Source: Euonymus europaeus
Lineage: Eukaryota; Streptophyta; Magnoliopsida; Celastrales; Celastraceae
Length of the DNA: 64,000 bases
Reading direction: 5' to 3'
Assembly: GCA_963580455.1 (NCBI GenBank)
Contig: OY756960.1
Location: forward strand, 21,015,238-21,079,237
The notes beneath the pieces are model-generated. The model did not search any database. It was not told the origin of the DNA and saw only the letters and a list, made by a program, of their open reading frames with translations. The translations under genes were made by a program, and so were the position numbers. Numbering within the stretch: the first letter of the stretch is position 1; each line of letters begins with the position of its first letter. This document shows positions 23,065 through 34,584 of this stretch, in pieces.

Positions 23065-26000
23065 AACCCCTTTAAATCTACTTCTTAATTTGCGACTGAA
23101 TTATGCATGCCTGGGACAGAAGAGGGCATGTGCTTATAGGTTGTAAGAGTTAACTAGAAACGAATACCATAAGAACCACATGGCTAAGAGATTACTTTTC
23201 TGGTCATTTGGGTTGTGACTAGAGAGGAATAGTAGAGCTTATGATGTTGGGATATTTGAATGCCAAGCTGAGGGATTTTGTTTAATCTGTCATGCATAAA
23301 TTACAAGCCAGTATCTATCTCGGAATCTCATTATGCATTACTTTATTATAGCCCTATAACCAGCTGAAGGGTTCTGGGAGTCTAAATTTCACGTTCTTTG
23401 TCAAATTTGTCATGTTCTTTGGATTCTTGTTTCCTTAGAGTATCTTTGATACTTTCTGTGTACTTAGGCTGTTCTACCTTGTTCTTGGTTCCTTTGTTCA
23501 TTGAAGTTTCATCAGAAAAGATGGAAAACAAATAAACTACGCATATTATAGATGTATAGAGGGGAAAACATGTGGCTCAGTGGTAGAGTTGCAATGGTGC
23601 AACCTTAAGGTCACTGGTTCAATTACTAGAAACAACTTCTTCACATATTTTGTGGAGGTATAAGGTCAGTATACATCCTACCTTTCTCCGAGCCCGCCAC
23701 AACAGAGAGTATGGCTTTGTGTGTGATTTATATTTTTCCATGAACTCCTGGCAAATTTATGTCATTTAAATATGTTTTTTTTTTAAATGTTGAATGACAA
23801 TATTTTGCTCTCTTATTTTCTCAGTTCATATGGACAGAATTTATCAACTAGCACATTTATTGGGGAGACGACATTTGCTATCCTCATTGCCATCTTGGGT
23901 CTCGTTCTATTTGCCCATTTGATTGGGAATATGCAGGTAAAGAAATCGCTATGTAGAATCCAAATTACATCAATGTCGATGTAATATTCAACTTATCTCA
24001 CTCAATTTTGCAATAAATCACTACACACTAGTAACATCTTTAATGGAAAGGCAGATCTGCCACAGACCTCTAGTCACTTGATTGAGTAGCAATGTAGCAA
24101 CAGCCTACCAATTTCCTCCCCTGGTCCTTACAGTTTACACTTATACCACCTGCTGACATAAGATTGCAATTTTTCTCAGAATATATTATATAATAAGTTA
24201 GAATCGCTCTGACTGGCTTTCCAACTGAAGGTTATATCTTGGTAGCTAGTTGGTACAAACCATATCACCACTTCAAGTGTGCCAAAACTTTATTTTATTC
24301 CTATTCCCTACTTGAATCGAATTGACTAGAAAATACGCTATAAACCCGGTGCTTGGGGAATCAAAAAACTATAACCCCAAGCACCTCATGCATATCCAAA
24401 TCTATCTAGGGCAACCTTTTTCCACGTGCTCAGATGTTCCACATCAAACCTTCACAACTATTTGGCCATCGACACCTTTCTTAGACTTCTCAGGCTAAGC
24501 CCACCGTCTCTCCAGTGGCACTATACTTTGCACCAATGATTATATTTATATTTTCCCCATTATGGCACAAAATGACCCACGTCCTCTTCAGTTTAACGTT
24601 AACTTTGGAAGTAGAAATTCTGAACAGAGATGTAAAGTATGTCGGTTTTGAACTGAGGGCTTGCTTAGCATTCCTCCTGCCCTTTAATAATTATAAGCTC
24701 CAATGCTGCCAATTTTCTGTTAAGCCTTTTTGTCACTCTTGACCTACTCCAGACACTGTTATATCTAACCAGCTCCTAGCAAGAGACCCAGATACAGTTT
24801 TGGACAAGGCCATGTTTTGCAACCCAAAATTTAAACTAGAGTCAGACCATCAATGTGCCTTATTGGAACAAGCTCCCTTATCTACAAGTAATCTCCTGAC
24901 CTGTTGTAGCTGTAAATTATTAGAGGACACACTTCAAAAACCTCAGTTGTATCTCTTATGCACCACCAAAAAAGCTAATAATCATCTGCAAATAAAAATG
25001 ACAAAATTTAGCGCATTACTTCCTCTGTCCCCTATTGCTTTAATCATCTTTCTGCTTGATTTCTTCCATCAACAAAATAAAGAAGAATAGGATAATTGAA
25101 CCATCCTGTCTTATTCCTCTATAAATGCTTGAAAATATTTATGGGAATCCATTAATTAAAATAGAGAACCTTTCTGTGGATTTCTTCAAGTTAATCCACT
25201 GTCCCCACTTCTCCTGAACCTAACCTATCTCTAGAATGTCAAGACTGCATAATAACAGGAATGTTATTTTTTGTATATAAAAGTAATGTCATTTCTTGAC
25301 TGTAATTATGAATTTATGATAAAGTAGCAGGATGAGAAGATCCTATGGTAATTATGATTATACTTGTTATCCTTACAATGTTATTTGATTGTTTTGAGAT
25401 ACAGACATACCTCCAATCTATGACAGTCAGACTTGAGGAATGGAGACTTAAGCGAAGAGACACTGAAGAGTGGATGGGGCACCGCCAGCTCCCTGAAGAT
25501 TTGAAACATCGAGTTCGACGTTTTGTTCAATATAAGTGGCTTGCAACACGAGGAGTTGATGAAGAATCCATATTACGCGGCTTGCCTGCTGATCTTCGTC
25601 GTGATATTCAGCGTCACCTTTGTTTAGACCTTGTTCGACGAGTATGTTTTATATTTTTTTTATGTCAAACCTACTAGCACTGAAAATTCACTAAAAATTC
25701 ACTTGGTGTTTGTTATTGCCATCAGAGTATTATATTCAGTAATGGCATGCCTTGTCTACTATCACGTGCTTAATGTGGGATTTGTATTATTAATTAGTCA
25801 TGTATTATTGCTTCTTGCGGTGGCTTCTTTCCATTAATTCTCCACAGCCACATAATTAAATGTTGTGCATTTAAGTATTTAACAATGTTCGAGGTTTCTT
25901 TCTTTCTCAAGTTCTGTGGCTTGAATCTTTTAGGTCGAGATCATAAATGTCTCTTGCCATTGGCCTATGTGACTGGCAGTCCTAGGTCCTGAGCTGATTT

Positions 26001-26970
26001 AAAGTTGTTCATGTTCAAACATCTTGGTTAGATTATAGGTAGGTAAACAACTCTTCCTTTCCCGTACGTATTATGTGGAGAGGCTGTTTCTAAGAAATTA
26101 ACTTGTAACCTCTAGGACCCCTGCAACTCTACCACTAGGTTACATCTTTGACTGCATACATCTTGGTTAAATATACAGAGTATTTTATGAACATTGATTT
26201 TTTTGTTAGCATAATAATCTGCTTGCTTTACTTGTTTGCAGGTCCCCTTCTTCTCTCAGATGGATGATCAGCTGCTCGATGCTATTTGTGAGCGTTTAGT
26301 ATCTTCGTTGAGCACTGAAGGCACTTACATTGTCCGTGAAGGTGATCCTGTAACAGAAATGCTTTTTGTAATCAGAGGTAGGCTGGAGAGTTCTACAACT
26401 AATGGAGGTCGGACTGGTTTTTTTAACTTAATTACATTGAGACCGGGGGATTTTTGTGGGGAAGAGCTTCTTGCTTGGGCTCTGCTTCCCAAATCCACTA
26501 CAAACCTGCCTTCATCCACTAGAACTGTTAGAGCCCTGAATGAAGTTGAAGCTTTTGCATTGCGAGCCGAAGATCTCAAGTTTGTGGCTAACCAATTTAG
26601 GCGCCTCCACAGCAAGAAGCTGCAGCACACCTTTCGGTATTACTCACACCATTGGAGGACTTGGGCAGCTTGCTTCATACAGGCTGCTTGGCGTCGTTAC
26701 AAGAAGAGAATGACAGAGAATAGCCTGGCGACGAGCGAATCCTTTTGCTATGATGAGAATGAGACCGATGGGACAGGTCAGGTGGGGGAGGAGCATTTCC
26801 CTGATGGGCCAAATCCTTCTCAGGCAAAATTGAATCTCGGGGTCACGATTTTGGCTTCAAGATTTGCTGCCAACACAAGGAGAGGAGCTCAAAAGATTAA
26901 AGACGTTGAGATGCCGAAGTTACCAAAACCTGAGGAGCCTGACTTTACTGCAGAGCCTGATGATGACTAG
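17234..26970 (+). CDS. CNGC14: Cyclic nucleotide-gated ion channel, group III (CNGC14/CNGC17-like)
   Basis: Seven exons: 17234-17262, 18191-18761, 20354-20566, 20717-21018, 23825-23936, 25405-25641 and 26242-26970; 730 aa, all junctions GT-AG and in phase. It is a plasma-membrane, calcium-permeable channel. The N-terminus MELKKDKLVRFY is typical of the group. Six transmembrane helices lie in about residues 95-420, with S4 around QYIPRLYLIFPLSSQ. The pore helix YFYCLWWGLQQLSSY leads to the plant selectivity filter GQN (375-377). The C-linker (TYLQSMTVRLEEWRLK) is followed by the cyclic-nucleotide-binding domain with phosphate-binding cassette GDFCGEELLAWALLP (557-571) and an IQ calmodulin site FIQAAWRRYKKR (633-644). 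The tail KLPKPEEPDF matches CNGC14/17. CNGC14 in Arabidopsis mediates auxin-induced calcium entry in roots; the same role here is inference. Introns 4-6 carry transposon debris. Confidence 0.93.
21850..22135 (+). mobile_element. Degenerate LINE (non-LTR) 3' ORF fragment in CNGC intron 4
   Basis: The broken frame reads RWYGHVQFRD...EVRRIE, then GENMKRSGSPKRK, stop, LEVV. This matches the C-terminal part of plant LINE-type reverse transcriptase ORFs (RWFGHVQRRP...VRR, GRPKKTWLEVVRKD). It lies in the same orientation as the channel gene, is intronic and cannot code. Confidence 0.6.
23008..23058. repeat. Compound microsatellite (CT)n(AC)n in CNGC intron 4
   Basis: About 11 CT units (23008-23030) run directly into about 14 AC units (23031-23058). 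Not coding. Confidence 0.95.
23565..23730 (+). mobile_element. Au-type tRNA-derived SINE in CNGC intron 4
   Basis: tRNA-like head with A box TGGCTCAGTGGTAGAG (about 23571) and B box GGTTCAATTAC (about 23613), then the body CTTCACATATTTTGTGGAGGTA-TAAGGT and CATCCTACC...CCGCCACAACAG, which is the layout of plant Au SINEs. Sense orientation relative to CNGC. Confidence 0.75.
24310..25270 (-). mobile_element. LINE reverse-transcriptase remnant, antisense in CNGC intron 5
   Basis: On the minus strand the decayed sequence can be followed through the usual order of a plant L1-type reverse transcriptase: FSILINGFP (about 25165), RGIRQD...MEEI (about 25110-25060), CHFYLQMI where FADD is expected (about 25000), KLYLGLLLGA (about 24800), SLFRIS (about 24640), then GLSLRSLRKV...WKKVALDRFGYA (about 24490-24390). 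Many stops and frameshifts. Fills most of the 1.5-kb intron. Confidence 0.7.
26032..26160 (-). mobile_element. Au-type SINE fragment in CNGC intron 6
   Basis: Reverse-complemented it reads GTAACCTAGTGGTAGAGTTGC...AGAAACAGCCTCTCCACATAA, which is a diverged head and body of the same SINE type as at 23565. The B box is degraded. Confidence 0.6.
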
Positions 26971-27906
26971 TTAAATAATAAATAAGCTAGGTAAAGCATT
27001 ACTTGTCCAGTTTTTTCCCACTTTGGGTCAGCCCCCTTGAGGATGGTCGTCTTTTATGTTGGATTAGGATCACCTGCTGTCGCACGACTATGCTCGGTCT
27101 CTCTCATGGTCTGAATCTTACTAACCAGACTAGAGCATGTTTAGAGCGAGATATGGAGCAGTTGGGGTTGGATTTATTTTATGCTGTTGTACAATGTATA
27201 TTATTCGCAATGTTAAATTAAAAATGTCAGATTCATGAAGGATAAGCTGTGACTAATCCATTTGATCTCAACTATGAGCTTTGTAATGTACTTGATGGTC
27301 AATTATTATATTACTATTTCTTATCATCGCTATTATTTTGTAATTTGTCTACAATTAGCTATTGTTATCTTAAACGTCAATTCCTAGTGTCTGAACAAAT
27401 TGAGGTTCTTCATTCATTGACTTGGGCAAGTGAGACAGTCTAGAATTTAGCATTCCATATGAAGCATAATCTGTAAGATGAGTTGAATTGCTCCACGTGA
27501 ATTGAATTTGCAAGAACTTGTGGATGATGAAATTTTTGCTGAGTACAAAATTTTCATGTTGACTCGTGTTTGTAGGTTTGGCAAAATTTATGCTAGCTTT
27601 GAACTTTTTTTTATATACATAAAAATAAAATAAAATAAAACAAACAAGCAAACTGCAAAGTAAGGCCTTGCTTGAGAGAAATGTTGGAAGGGGTTCGTTT
27701 GTTTTCGAACTTGGAAACACCTCCTAACATTTCTTTTCTCAACTCTTCAAACGAGGTGTTCACCTACAAAAAAAATCTTCCAATACCAAGTAAGGATTAG
27801 CTTTTATGAACTTCTTCCAACTCAACCATCATGCCAAGCATAGCCTAATTGTCTACAAAATCAATGGAACTGTCCTCAATTGCAGCTGCCAATGTCAGTA
27901 TCCTAA
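26971..27906. other. CNGC 3' UTR and spacer
   Basis: Non-coding. AATAAA overlaps the region just after the stop (26977-26982), too close to act as the main poly(A) signal. The rest has no recognised feature. Confidence 0.4.
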
Positions 27907-28502
27907 TCAATTACTGAGGATGCCATTTGCAACTTTGTAACCTTCAAGTAAAATATTTACAAGTCCAGAGACAAAACCTGCCACTCCTCGAGTCGAAGAA
28001 GGTTTATCTTTCTTTTTTTTGTACTTGAGGCAGTTTCGAATGTCGGTGATAACAGGGCTAGGAAAGCTTCCCTTGCATAATTCAAACCATAAGATAGATC
28101 CGAATCGATGCCCAAAGGATCAAATACCGAGCCCTCACAGCTGAAAATGAACTCCATAAGTAAGATGAATATCACATCCCATAAATCAAAAGCACGCACA
28201 ATTTAAGCATTTTTCTAGACTATAGAAAAGCAGAAGAACTGAAAGAACACCTTGTTATTTAAAATGTGGAACAAAGACCATTGTTTCCACCCGAAGAATA
28301 ACTTTGGAGTCATCCAACAACCTGGGAATTCTTAAATCCCAATTCCTATAGACAAGATTTTAGATGCTTTGGTACTGGTACGGTAGCATTTTCTCTGAAC
28401 AGAGGAGGCTCTGCAGGTGGGCCTTGAAGAGGGTTTGTGAATGAGAGGAGACAGCGTTGAGAGGTTGATGCAAGGCAACAAAGCCGTTATCACCATTATC
28501 AT
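27907..28502 (-). pseudogene. Unrecognised small gene with transit-peptide-like N-terminus, probably frameshifted
   Basis: Two exon-like blocks on the minus strand. The first starts at an ATG at 28502 (MIMVITALLPCINLSTLSPL..., then Ser/Arg-rich ...PSSRPTCRASSVQRK, to about 28370) and looks like a chloroplast transit peptide. The second follows a good acceptor (TTTTCAG|C at 28141) and reads SVFDPLGIDSDLSYGLNYAR then EAFLALLSPTFETASS. At an eight-A tract (about 28010-28017) the frame breaks; with one A more it would continue DKPSSTRGVAGFVSGL-VNILLEGYKVANGILSN and stop at 27907. The donor joining the blocks is not clear. I do not recognise the protein. A live gene with a sequencing error at the A-tract is the alternative to a pseudogene. 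Confidence 0.4.
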
Positions 28503-28715
28503 CTTCCACTGCTTCGCCCTTCCTCCTGTTTCTCAACTAAAAGAGATATCACATATACTACACGACGTCGTTTCTTTCTGCATTCCAAATTTATGATCCT
28601 AAACCTACTGGGATTAATTAATTTGCCTCATTAGTGATAGAAATTCCTAACCCAGTTATGATTTGTGATTTGAAACACGGACTTCCTCTGGAATTATCCA
28701 ACAAGGTTTTTGCCT

Positions 28716-28724
28716 CTATAAATA
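28716..28724 (+). promoter_or_regulatory. TATA box retained by the FAS1 pseudogene
   Basis: CTATAAATA followed by CCAATCAATCA, aligned with the promoter of the intact copy (3389-3397). It is 95 bp before the ATG-like position at 28819. Confidence 0.5.
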
Positions 28725-28818
28725 CCAATCAATCAATCAATCACAGAGCCTTAATTCTCACTCTCATACAATCTTCTTCAATTGTTTGATAAGTTTTTTA
28801 TTTTATTTTTTTTATTTC

Positions 28819-29482
28819 ATGGCTGCTAACAACACAAATTTGTTGGATAGTGCGGACACAGCTTGGATCCCCAACGGACCGACACTATGCACCTCAGCCC
28901 ACCCAATCTCTAGTCTTCTCTCCAAGCCCCACCTTAACGGGTGTTCAAGAGTTTTTGCCTCCCTCATGGATAGAACCTGAGACTTGACCCCTTAAGTCTC
29001 AAGAGTGACCTCCGTGAGTAATGTGCATACTCTACCAACATTCCTTGCGTACCACGTTACACCCTATTATCTTCCGAGGGATGATTCTAGAGTTAAGAAC
29101 AGAGACTCTTCTTGTAGTGACTTCTCAAGTACCTCATTTTAATTCGGATGCCGACTTCCAGGCTTAACTCAATCTAGTCAAGATCATTGATTAGAACATC
29201 TACGTTGATGGAAACATCATTGTACATGGAATTCAAGACTTCTTCGATCCGGCTGCTCGAGTGATTCTATTTCCATGGCTTGAACATCACGAAATCACCA
29301 TTAAATCTCAAGAAGAGTGTTATTTCAGCGTTGCACTGAATCCATTGGGTTTTCTAGCCATATTTGTTCTCTGTATGTTGGATTTCTCCGTACTTTTCTT
29401 CTGGGCATATCTCTTTACGTATGGTGATCATCCTATAATCACCACAAAAGCAGGAACAATAGATATGTCGCCTAGGGTTTAA
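28819..29482 (+). pseudogene. FAS1-domain gene pseudogene, inverted copy of the gene at 2556
   Basis: Starts ATGGCTGCTAACAA like the intact gene, then departs at once into unrelated sequence (about 28833-29045). It resumes at AYHVTP (about 29050), misses about 25 codons, and continues LVVTSQVPH, NSDADF, stop, LVKIID, stop, NIYVDG, then an open run VHGIQDFFDPAARVILFP...GFLAIFVLCMLDF-SVLFFWAYLF to TAA at 29482. The FAS1 N-terminal half is lost and two stops remain, so it is not functional. The retained promoter-like leader shows that the duplication included upstream sequence. Orientation is opposite to the intact copy 25 kb away. Confidence 0.85.
28833..29045 (-). mobile_element. Possible tRNA-derived insert inside the FAS1 pseudogene
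   Basis: The 213-bp block that replaces the N-terminal coding part has, on the minus strand, an A-box-like TGTTGGTAGAGTATGC (about 29040) and a B-box-like GGTTCTATCC (about 28974). This suggests a SINE other than the Au type. No tail or target duplication is evident, so the call is tentative. Confidence 0.35.
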
Positions 29483-30912
29483 GCAATATTGTTGATTAGA
29501 TCATAATCCAGATTTTAATTTGATGATAAAGTTGTAATATGATTATTTTTATGTCCAGCACTATTGAAACCTATCTCGTTTGTTTTCGTTGGATTTTCTT
29601 TTATATATTTCAAACGGATTAATGGGCCGACACCTGCAAATATAGGTCGTAAATTAGGAAAATTTTAGTCCCACTCTGATGTTTTAAGAACACACCTCGA
29701 CTCCCTTTAACTTTCCATTGATTTCGTGATTTTTTGGAAGGTCGCTCAACCCACCCCGTTGGCTTCTTCTTCTTCTTCTTGCAAAATCCCCAATCGAGCT
29801 CAGCGATTAGGGTTCTAGCTTTCTTACTAGTGTCGCAGCTAATCCTAACTTCAACGTCTTGTCATAATGATAATAACTAAAAAAACAAGAATCCGGAGCG
29901 GAAGGGAAGAACTGAGCCAAAAATGGGGTTCCGAAGTTGAAACAATGACTGTAGGGAGAGCTGCTGTAGGTATTGGAAATGGAAAGACTTTTTCAATTCT
30001 TCGACCCTATCCCAATCCGCTCACTTCACTAATGCTTCTCCTGCGCTTGACTGAAAAAGGGGATTCCATACTTTCTAATCAATTCAAAGAAATGGCACTT
30101 CCACTGCTTTCTTCATAGATGATATGAAGGCTTCCCTTACTTTCCATGTGGGGCTAAGCATTTTCTATTCAAATAGGCATAAGACAATGACATAATCGAA
30201 TGTCTACTATGTTTGGAAAATGAAACTAAGTCGATGTGGAGCAGCACCATCTTGTTTGCTCTGTTTTTTGCCTTTTGTTCTTGGGGTGTAATTCAAAAAT
30301 CTTGCAATTTTTATATATTTTTTTTTGTATTTATAAAACTTTAAGATATACTGGGTGACCCTTAATAAGGGGTGTCTTTTGAGAAAATAGGATTTGGACT
30401 AAAGTTTCCTCGTAAATTATACACATCAACCTAGCTTGTAGGAATTGTGAACTGAAACGAGACAGACGATTGTTGCTTTCTATTTTTGAGTAGCTCTTTT
30501 TGCTTCTTGGCCTTGGGAGAGTTAGGTAACTTCAGGGTTAAAAATATGGCTGGCAGCTAGAAAGCTTATTAAGAAAGTGTCTAAAGAAAGGTTGAACAAT
30601 CCATCTTGAATCTACAGGCGCAGGAGATAAATTTTTGGTCTCAGCTTTTTTTTTCTTTCGGGCCGAAAGAGCCCCTCACCTCAGAGGTGTATGTATTGTC
30701 ACAAAGAGTAAGCTAACGATCATTCATTTTGAAGTTCAGTCCGGGCCTGGACCAAGCCATTCAAGTCTTGGGCTTATGAAGAAAAAACACAAGTTACAAT
30801 AGAACTTAGATGACCAGCAGAGCACACGTCTGTCATAAATAATAACAATTGAGGGACTAAAACAAAAAAGAAAAAATTAGGCATACAAGCTGAGCTGGCT
30901 TCCCGACTATTA
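29483..30912. other. Spacer with a UTR-like patch, no gene recognised
   Basis: CTT-rich sequence and GATTAGGGTTCTAG at 29765-29820 resemble a plant 5' leader. The following open frame (29867-30118, 83 codons) has no recognisable domain and is preceded by no clear TATA box. It may be a pseudogene exon. The rest is AT-rich. Confidence 0.3.
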
Positions 30913-31333
30913 CGGGGCATTTGGTTGACATTTTGAATGGGAGGATGAGGCGAGACGAGGGTGGAAATAGTTCATTCCCTCATTGAGAATTAGGATTTAC
31001 TAAACTCATGTCATCCTCATTCTCACTTATATAGATTAACAAAATTCACTAAAAAGGTGGTATTAACTATCTTCACAAGAGACAATGAAATGAATTTTGA
31101 TGTTTAAAAGACTATTTATCTCATTATTAATAAGTAATCATAATCATTTAATTAATTTATATTATTCTTTATATTAAAAAAATTAGGGTAATATACAAAT
31201 TATACAATTAAAATTATAATATTCATGTTCACTCTTTATTTCATACCAAACATAGCAATATTCATCTTATCCTCATCTCACAGTCGACTCATGCTCGCCT
31301 CATACCCATTTGAATTGTAAACCAAATGCTCCA
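30913..31333 (+). mobile_element. MITE, PIF/Harbinger (Tourist)-like, about 420 bp
   Basis: Terminal inverted repeats of about 40 bp: CGGGGCATTTGGTTGACATT on the left pairs with TGGAGCATTTGGTTTACAAT (reverse-complemented right end), and both continue into GGATGAGGCGAG / GTATGAGGCGAG. Flanked by TTA at 30910-30912 and 31334-31336, the target duplication expected of this superfamily. Interior AT-rich and non-coding. Confidence 0.7.
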
Positions 31334-31713
31334 TTAGATTTAGGGATATGAATATGACAGTGTGTGTCCCATTTAATAAAGTTAGGTGCCCACATGACCA
31401 ATTTTAGCGAACCCCCCCACACATACTATGACATTAATTAATTTGAATGTGGAGATAGGGAACATTTAAGCATGGCGCTCTAAAAGCCTAACATTATCTG
31501 CAAAAAGATGAGCAAGAAAAAAAATAAGCAAGCATGTTGTGTGATTAGTCATCTATTTGTTAACCATTCGACTAAATTATTTAAATTCAGATTCCATTTA
31601 TATTAATATAATATAGTTTAATTAAATATCTTCCCCTAAGACATCTCAAATAAAAAAAAGTTATTTAATTAATAAGATTATCTAATCCAAAGTAGTTTCA
31701 CATCCTTATCTCG

Positions 31714-31736
31714 ACTCTCTCTCTCTCTCTCTCTCT
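31714..31736. repeat. (CT)n microsatellite
   Basis: About 11 uninterrupted CT units. Confidence 0.9.
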
Positions 31737-31961
31737 AATTAGGTTTAATTAATCAAACATCCACTGACATGTCATCTTCTACTTTTTGAAAAGTGGATGC
31801 AATCAGTGTTGCTTCAAAGACAAACTTTTCCCAAGCGGGAGCTGTTTTTTGTTGAACGTTGACAAGTACGAGAGCTTAAAAAGGTTCAGAGTGTAATTAA
31901 TTGAAATTAGGTAAAACTAACATCATTAGCGGAGTAAGAAATTAGTTTAGGATTTTAAATA

Positions 31962-32214
31962 TACTCCTTCCGTTTCATTTTAATTGTCTCCCTCACTTTT
32001 TTACATAATTTAAAAAAATATTTAATTTTCTTTTAATTTGACGTTTGTACTCTTATTTATAATGTGCATGATTATTTAGTTAATTGTTGAGCTTTTTCAA
32101 GGGTAAAATGAGAAAAAAATATGAAAAAATAAATTTCATTAATTAAAACGAAAATGCATTTTAAGACACCTCAAAAAAAATAAAGAACAATTAAAATATG
32201 ACGAAATGAATATT
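31962..32214 (+). mobile_element. MITE, Stowaway-like (TA-flanked), about 250 bp
   Basis: The left end TACTCCTTCCGTTTCATTTT and the reverse-complemented right end ATATTCATTTCGTCATATTT share the CTCCNTCCGTTTCA-type terminus of Stowaway elements, and both run into TTTTAATTGT. Non-coding, AT-rich interior. Confidence 0.7.
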
Positions 32215-34213
32215 ATATATAGAGGACAAAATGGTCAAAGTCAATAAGAGGAGAGTAGTCTCTATCGTCTTCTCTTCTTGTCTTGGCTTTTCAAAAAGGC
32301 GGTTTTAATGAATTTACGACCGCATTTAACACAGGCGTTCATAAACACCTTTTTTCAACGGTTAGGATTTTGTAGAGAAGTGGTTGAGCGGCCAACCCAT
32401 GGAAGTGCATGTTTCTCATTGTCCGCCTCCTCGCGGCCCCCACCAATTTCTCTTGCCCTAGAATGACACCACCACCGAGTCCGGACGTACTCATTTTGCA
32501 CAATTAACAGTATGTTAGGATCAGAATATGTCTCATATAATATAAATTATTGTAAAGCGTAAAAATTGAGAGTGTCTAAGAGTATGAGTGACATAATATA
32601 TGCTAGCGTATACGCTCATCCAAACAGGGGCTAAATTGTGCCCAACAGGCCACTCGCACCATCTATTGGAAAATAAATTGAGCCAATGACTAGCTTGAAA
32701 TCGAACAGGAATAAATCTCACTAAACATTCCCCAAAGATGCACGTTTTTTTTGGAAACCGATAACCAACCAGGCTATCCCAATTTGGTTTAAAAAAACCC
32801 GCCTTTTTTCATATTAAATTGGATAAAGCATTGGAACTAAACAATTAAAGAATTAATGATGGTGGAAATACATCTTTTAGCAGAATAAATGAAACCACTC
32901 ATTAAAAATAATTGAAAACTTATGATTGATATTATATAATAATCTTATCATATATATATGACTATGGCACCCACACATGAGGTTGGGGTTGTTTATTAGC
33001 TTTCAAGGAAAGTACTCAAAAAGGAATGAAATAAGTGGTCTCTGATATTAATTAATTAAATTAATCTGGTGTTGCCGTGTTGGAGTGGTTGGGGTCTTTG
33101 TTTTTATTGTAAAAAGGTTGGATATGACATAAAGCTTTTTCCTTGTAAAGCTAAATGTGAGCTTCGGGAAGAAGAAAAGGGCAGTCCTCCTTTTTCTGCA
33201 TCCCGACAAACATAACAGTGGAGCTTTCTTTGTATATCGGATAATGCTTGTATATTTACACATTCAATTATTATCAACGCAAAGACCAATTGTGGAAGAG
33301 TAAATAAATTAATAATCATCTAAAATTTAACCAATTAATTTAACATAATTTAAATTAGAGATATTATTATGATAGTCTTATATATAGAAAACTAACAATC
33401 GATGAAGTCATTTATGGTTCATGAATAGTTACATGATTTTCGTAATACCGGTATGGATTAGCACTAAATAGTTTGTAAAACCAAACGCACATTTTATGTA
33501 GCTTTTTGTGCAGCATTTTTAGGATGCTGATTTTTGTAATATTTTCATAGCATTTTGACTTACAAAGACTAAACTGACCATGTAATTTTCATCCAACTCA
33601 TTTAATAATCTCTCACCTCTTTATTAATTATGTAATTTGGCACAATATTTAAAGAAGTATAATTCTAGGAATAGAAAATAAACCAAACATTTATCCGTAT
33701 TTAAAAAAAACATATATATCAACATTTAAAATAACATATATACTAGTATCATTATGCTACCTAAAATATTAAATTTTAAATCCTAAATATTCTTAAAATG
33801 ACCTAGCTTGCAAATACCACTCGGGTTTGCGACATTAATGTTCATGCAACTTAGTACGTAGGGACGGGGCACGAAACTGTGTAAAGAAAAAAAATTACGT
33901 ACAGAAAGAGAGAGAATAAATGAGATCTCATGCAATGTTTGAGGTAGCTAATATAAAGGTGATGGACCTCCATATTTATTGTTGATTTGCCATGGATGTA
34001 ACACCTTTGTCTTCCCTAGTGGTTCCACTTGTTTTGTTCACATTAAAGGTATCTAACAATCCACATATATCATTTACGTACCCTAAAAAAATCCAATCAC
34101 AATTAATATGTCTACAATAGTTCACATCATCATTGTTTGTCTCCATTAGCGGTTTTATTGTGTGTAGGAAGTGATGCATTAATGATGCGATGGAAACTTC
34201 AATTCTGGCCAAT
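32215..34213. other. AT-rich intergenic spacer
   Basis: No coding region or structural RNA recognised. Short open frames at 32278 and 33048-33319 have no support. Confidence 0.4.
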
Positions 34214-34584
34214 GAAATTATATTTTGGTCACTGATAAATGATTTGTATTATAATTTAATCATTCGCATTTTAAATATTTCAAATCAGTCACTAAACGAT
34301 TTTGATTCTTTCATAGATAATTTTTGGTCCGTTATTATTTGACGTGCTAATCAAAATATTGACACAACATCAAATAAAAAAAATTTCATTTAACGTTTAC
34401 TATCGTTGAAATTTTAGAATACTCAATTTTTATCTGTCACGTCAGATCATTGACCGACTAAAAAGGCCCAAAACCTGTCTGTTAGTGAAACTAAAAGATT
34501 ATTGAGTGATTATTTGAAATATTTAAAAAACAAATAATTAAATGGTAATGGAAGTTATTTTTAGTGATGAAAAGTATAATTTAC
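34214..34584 (+). mobile_element. MITE with about 80-bp inverted ends
   Basis: The left arm (AAATTATATTTTGGTCACTG...ATTTTAAATATTTCAAATCA) pairs with the right arm reverse-complemented (AAATTATACTTTTCATCACT...TTTTAAATATTTCAAATAAT) over about 80 bp with gaps. The middle section holds no ORF. Superfamily not assigned. Confidence 0.65.
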
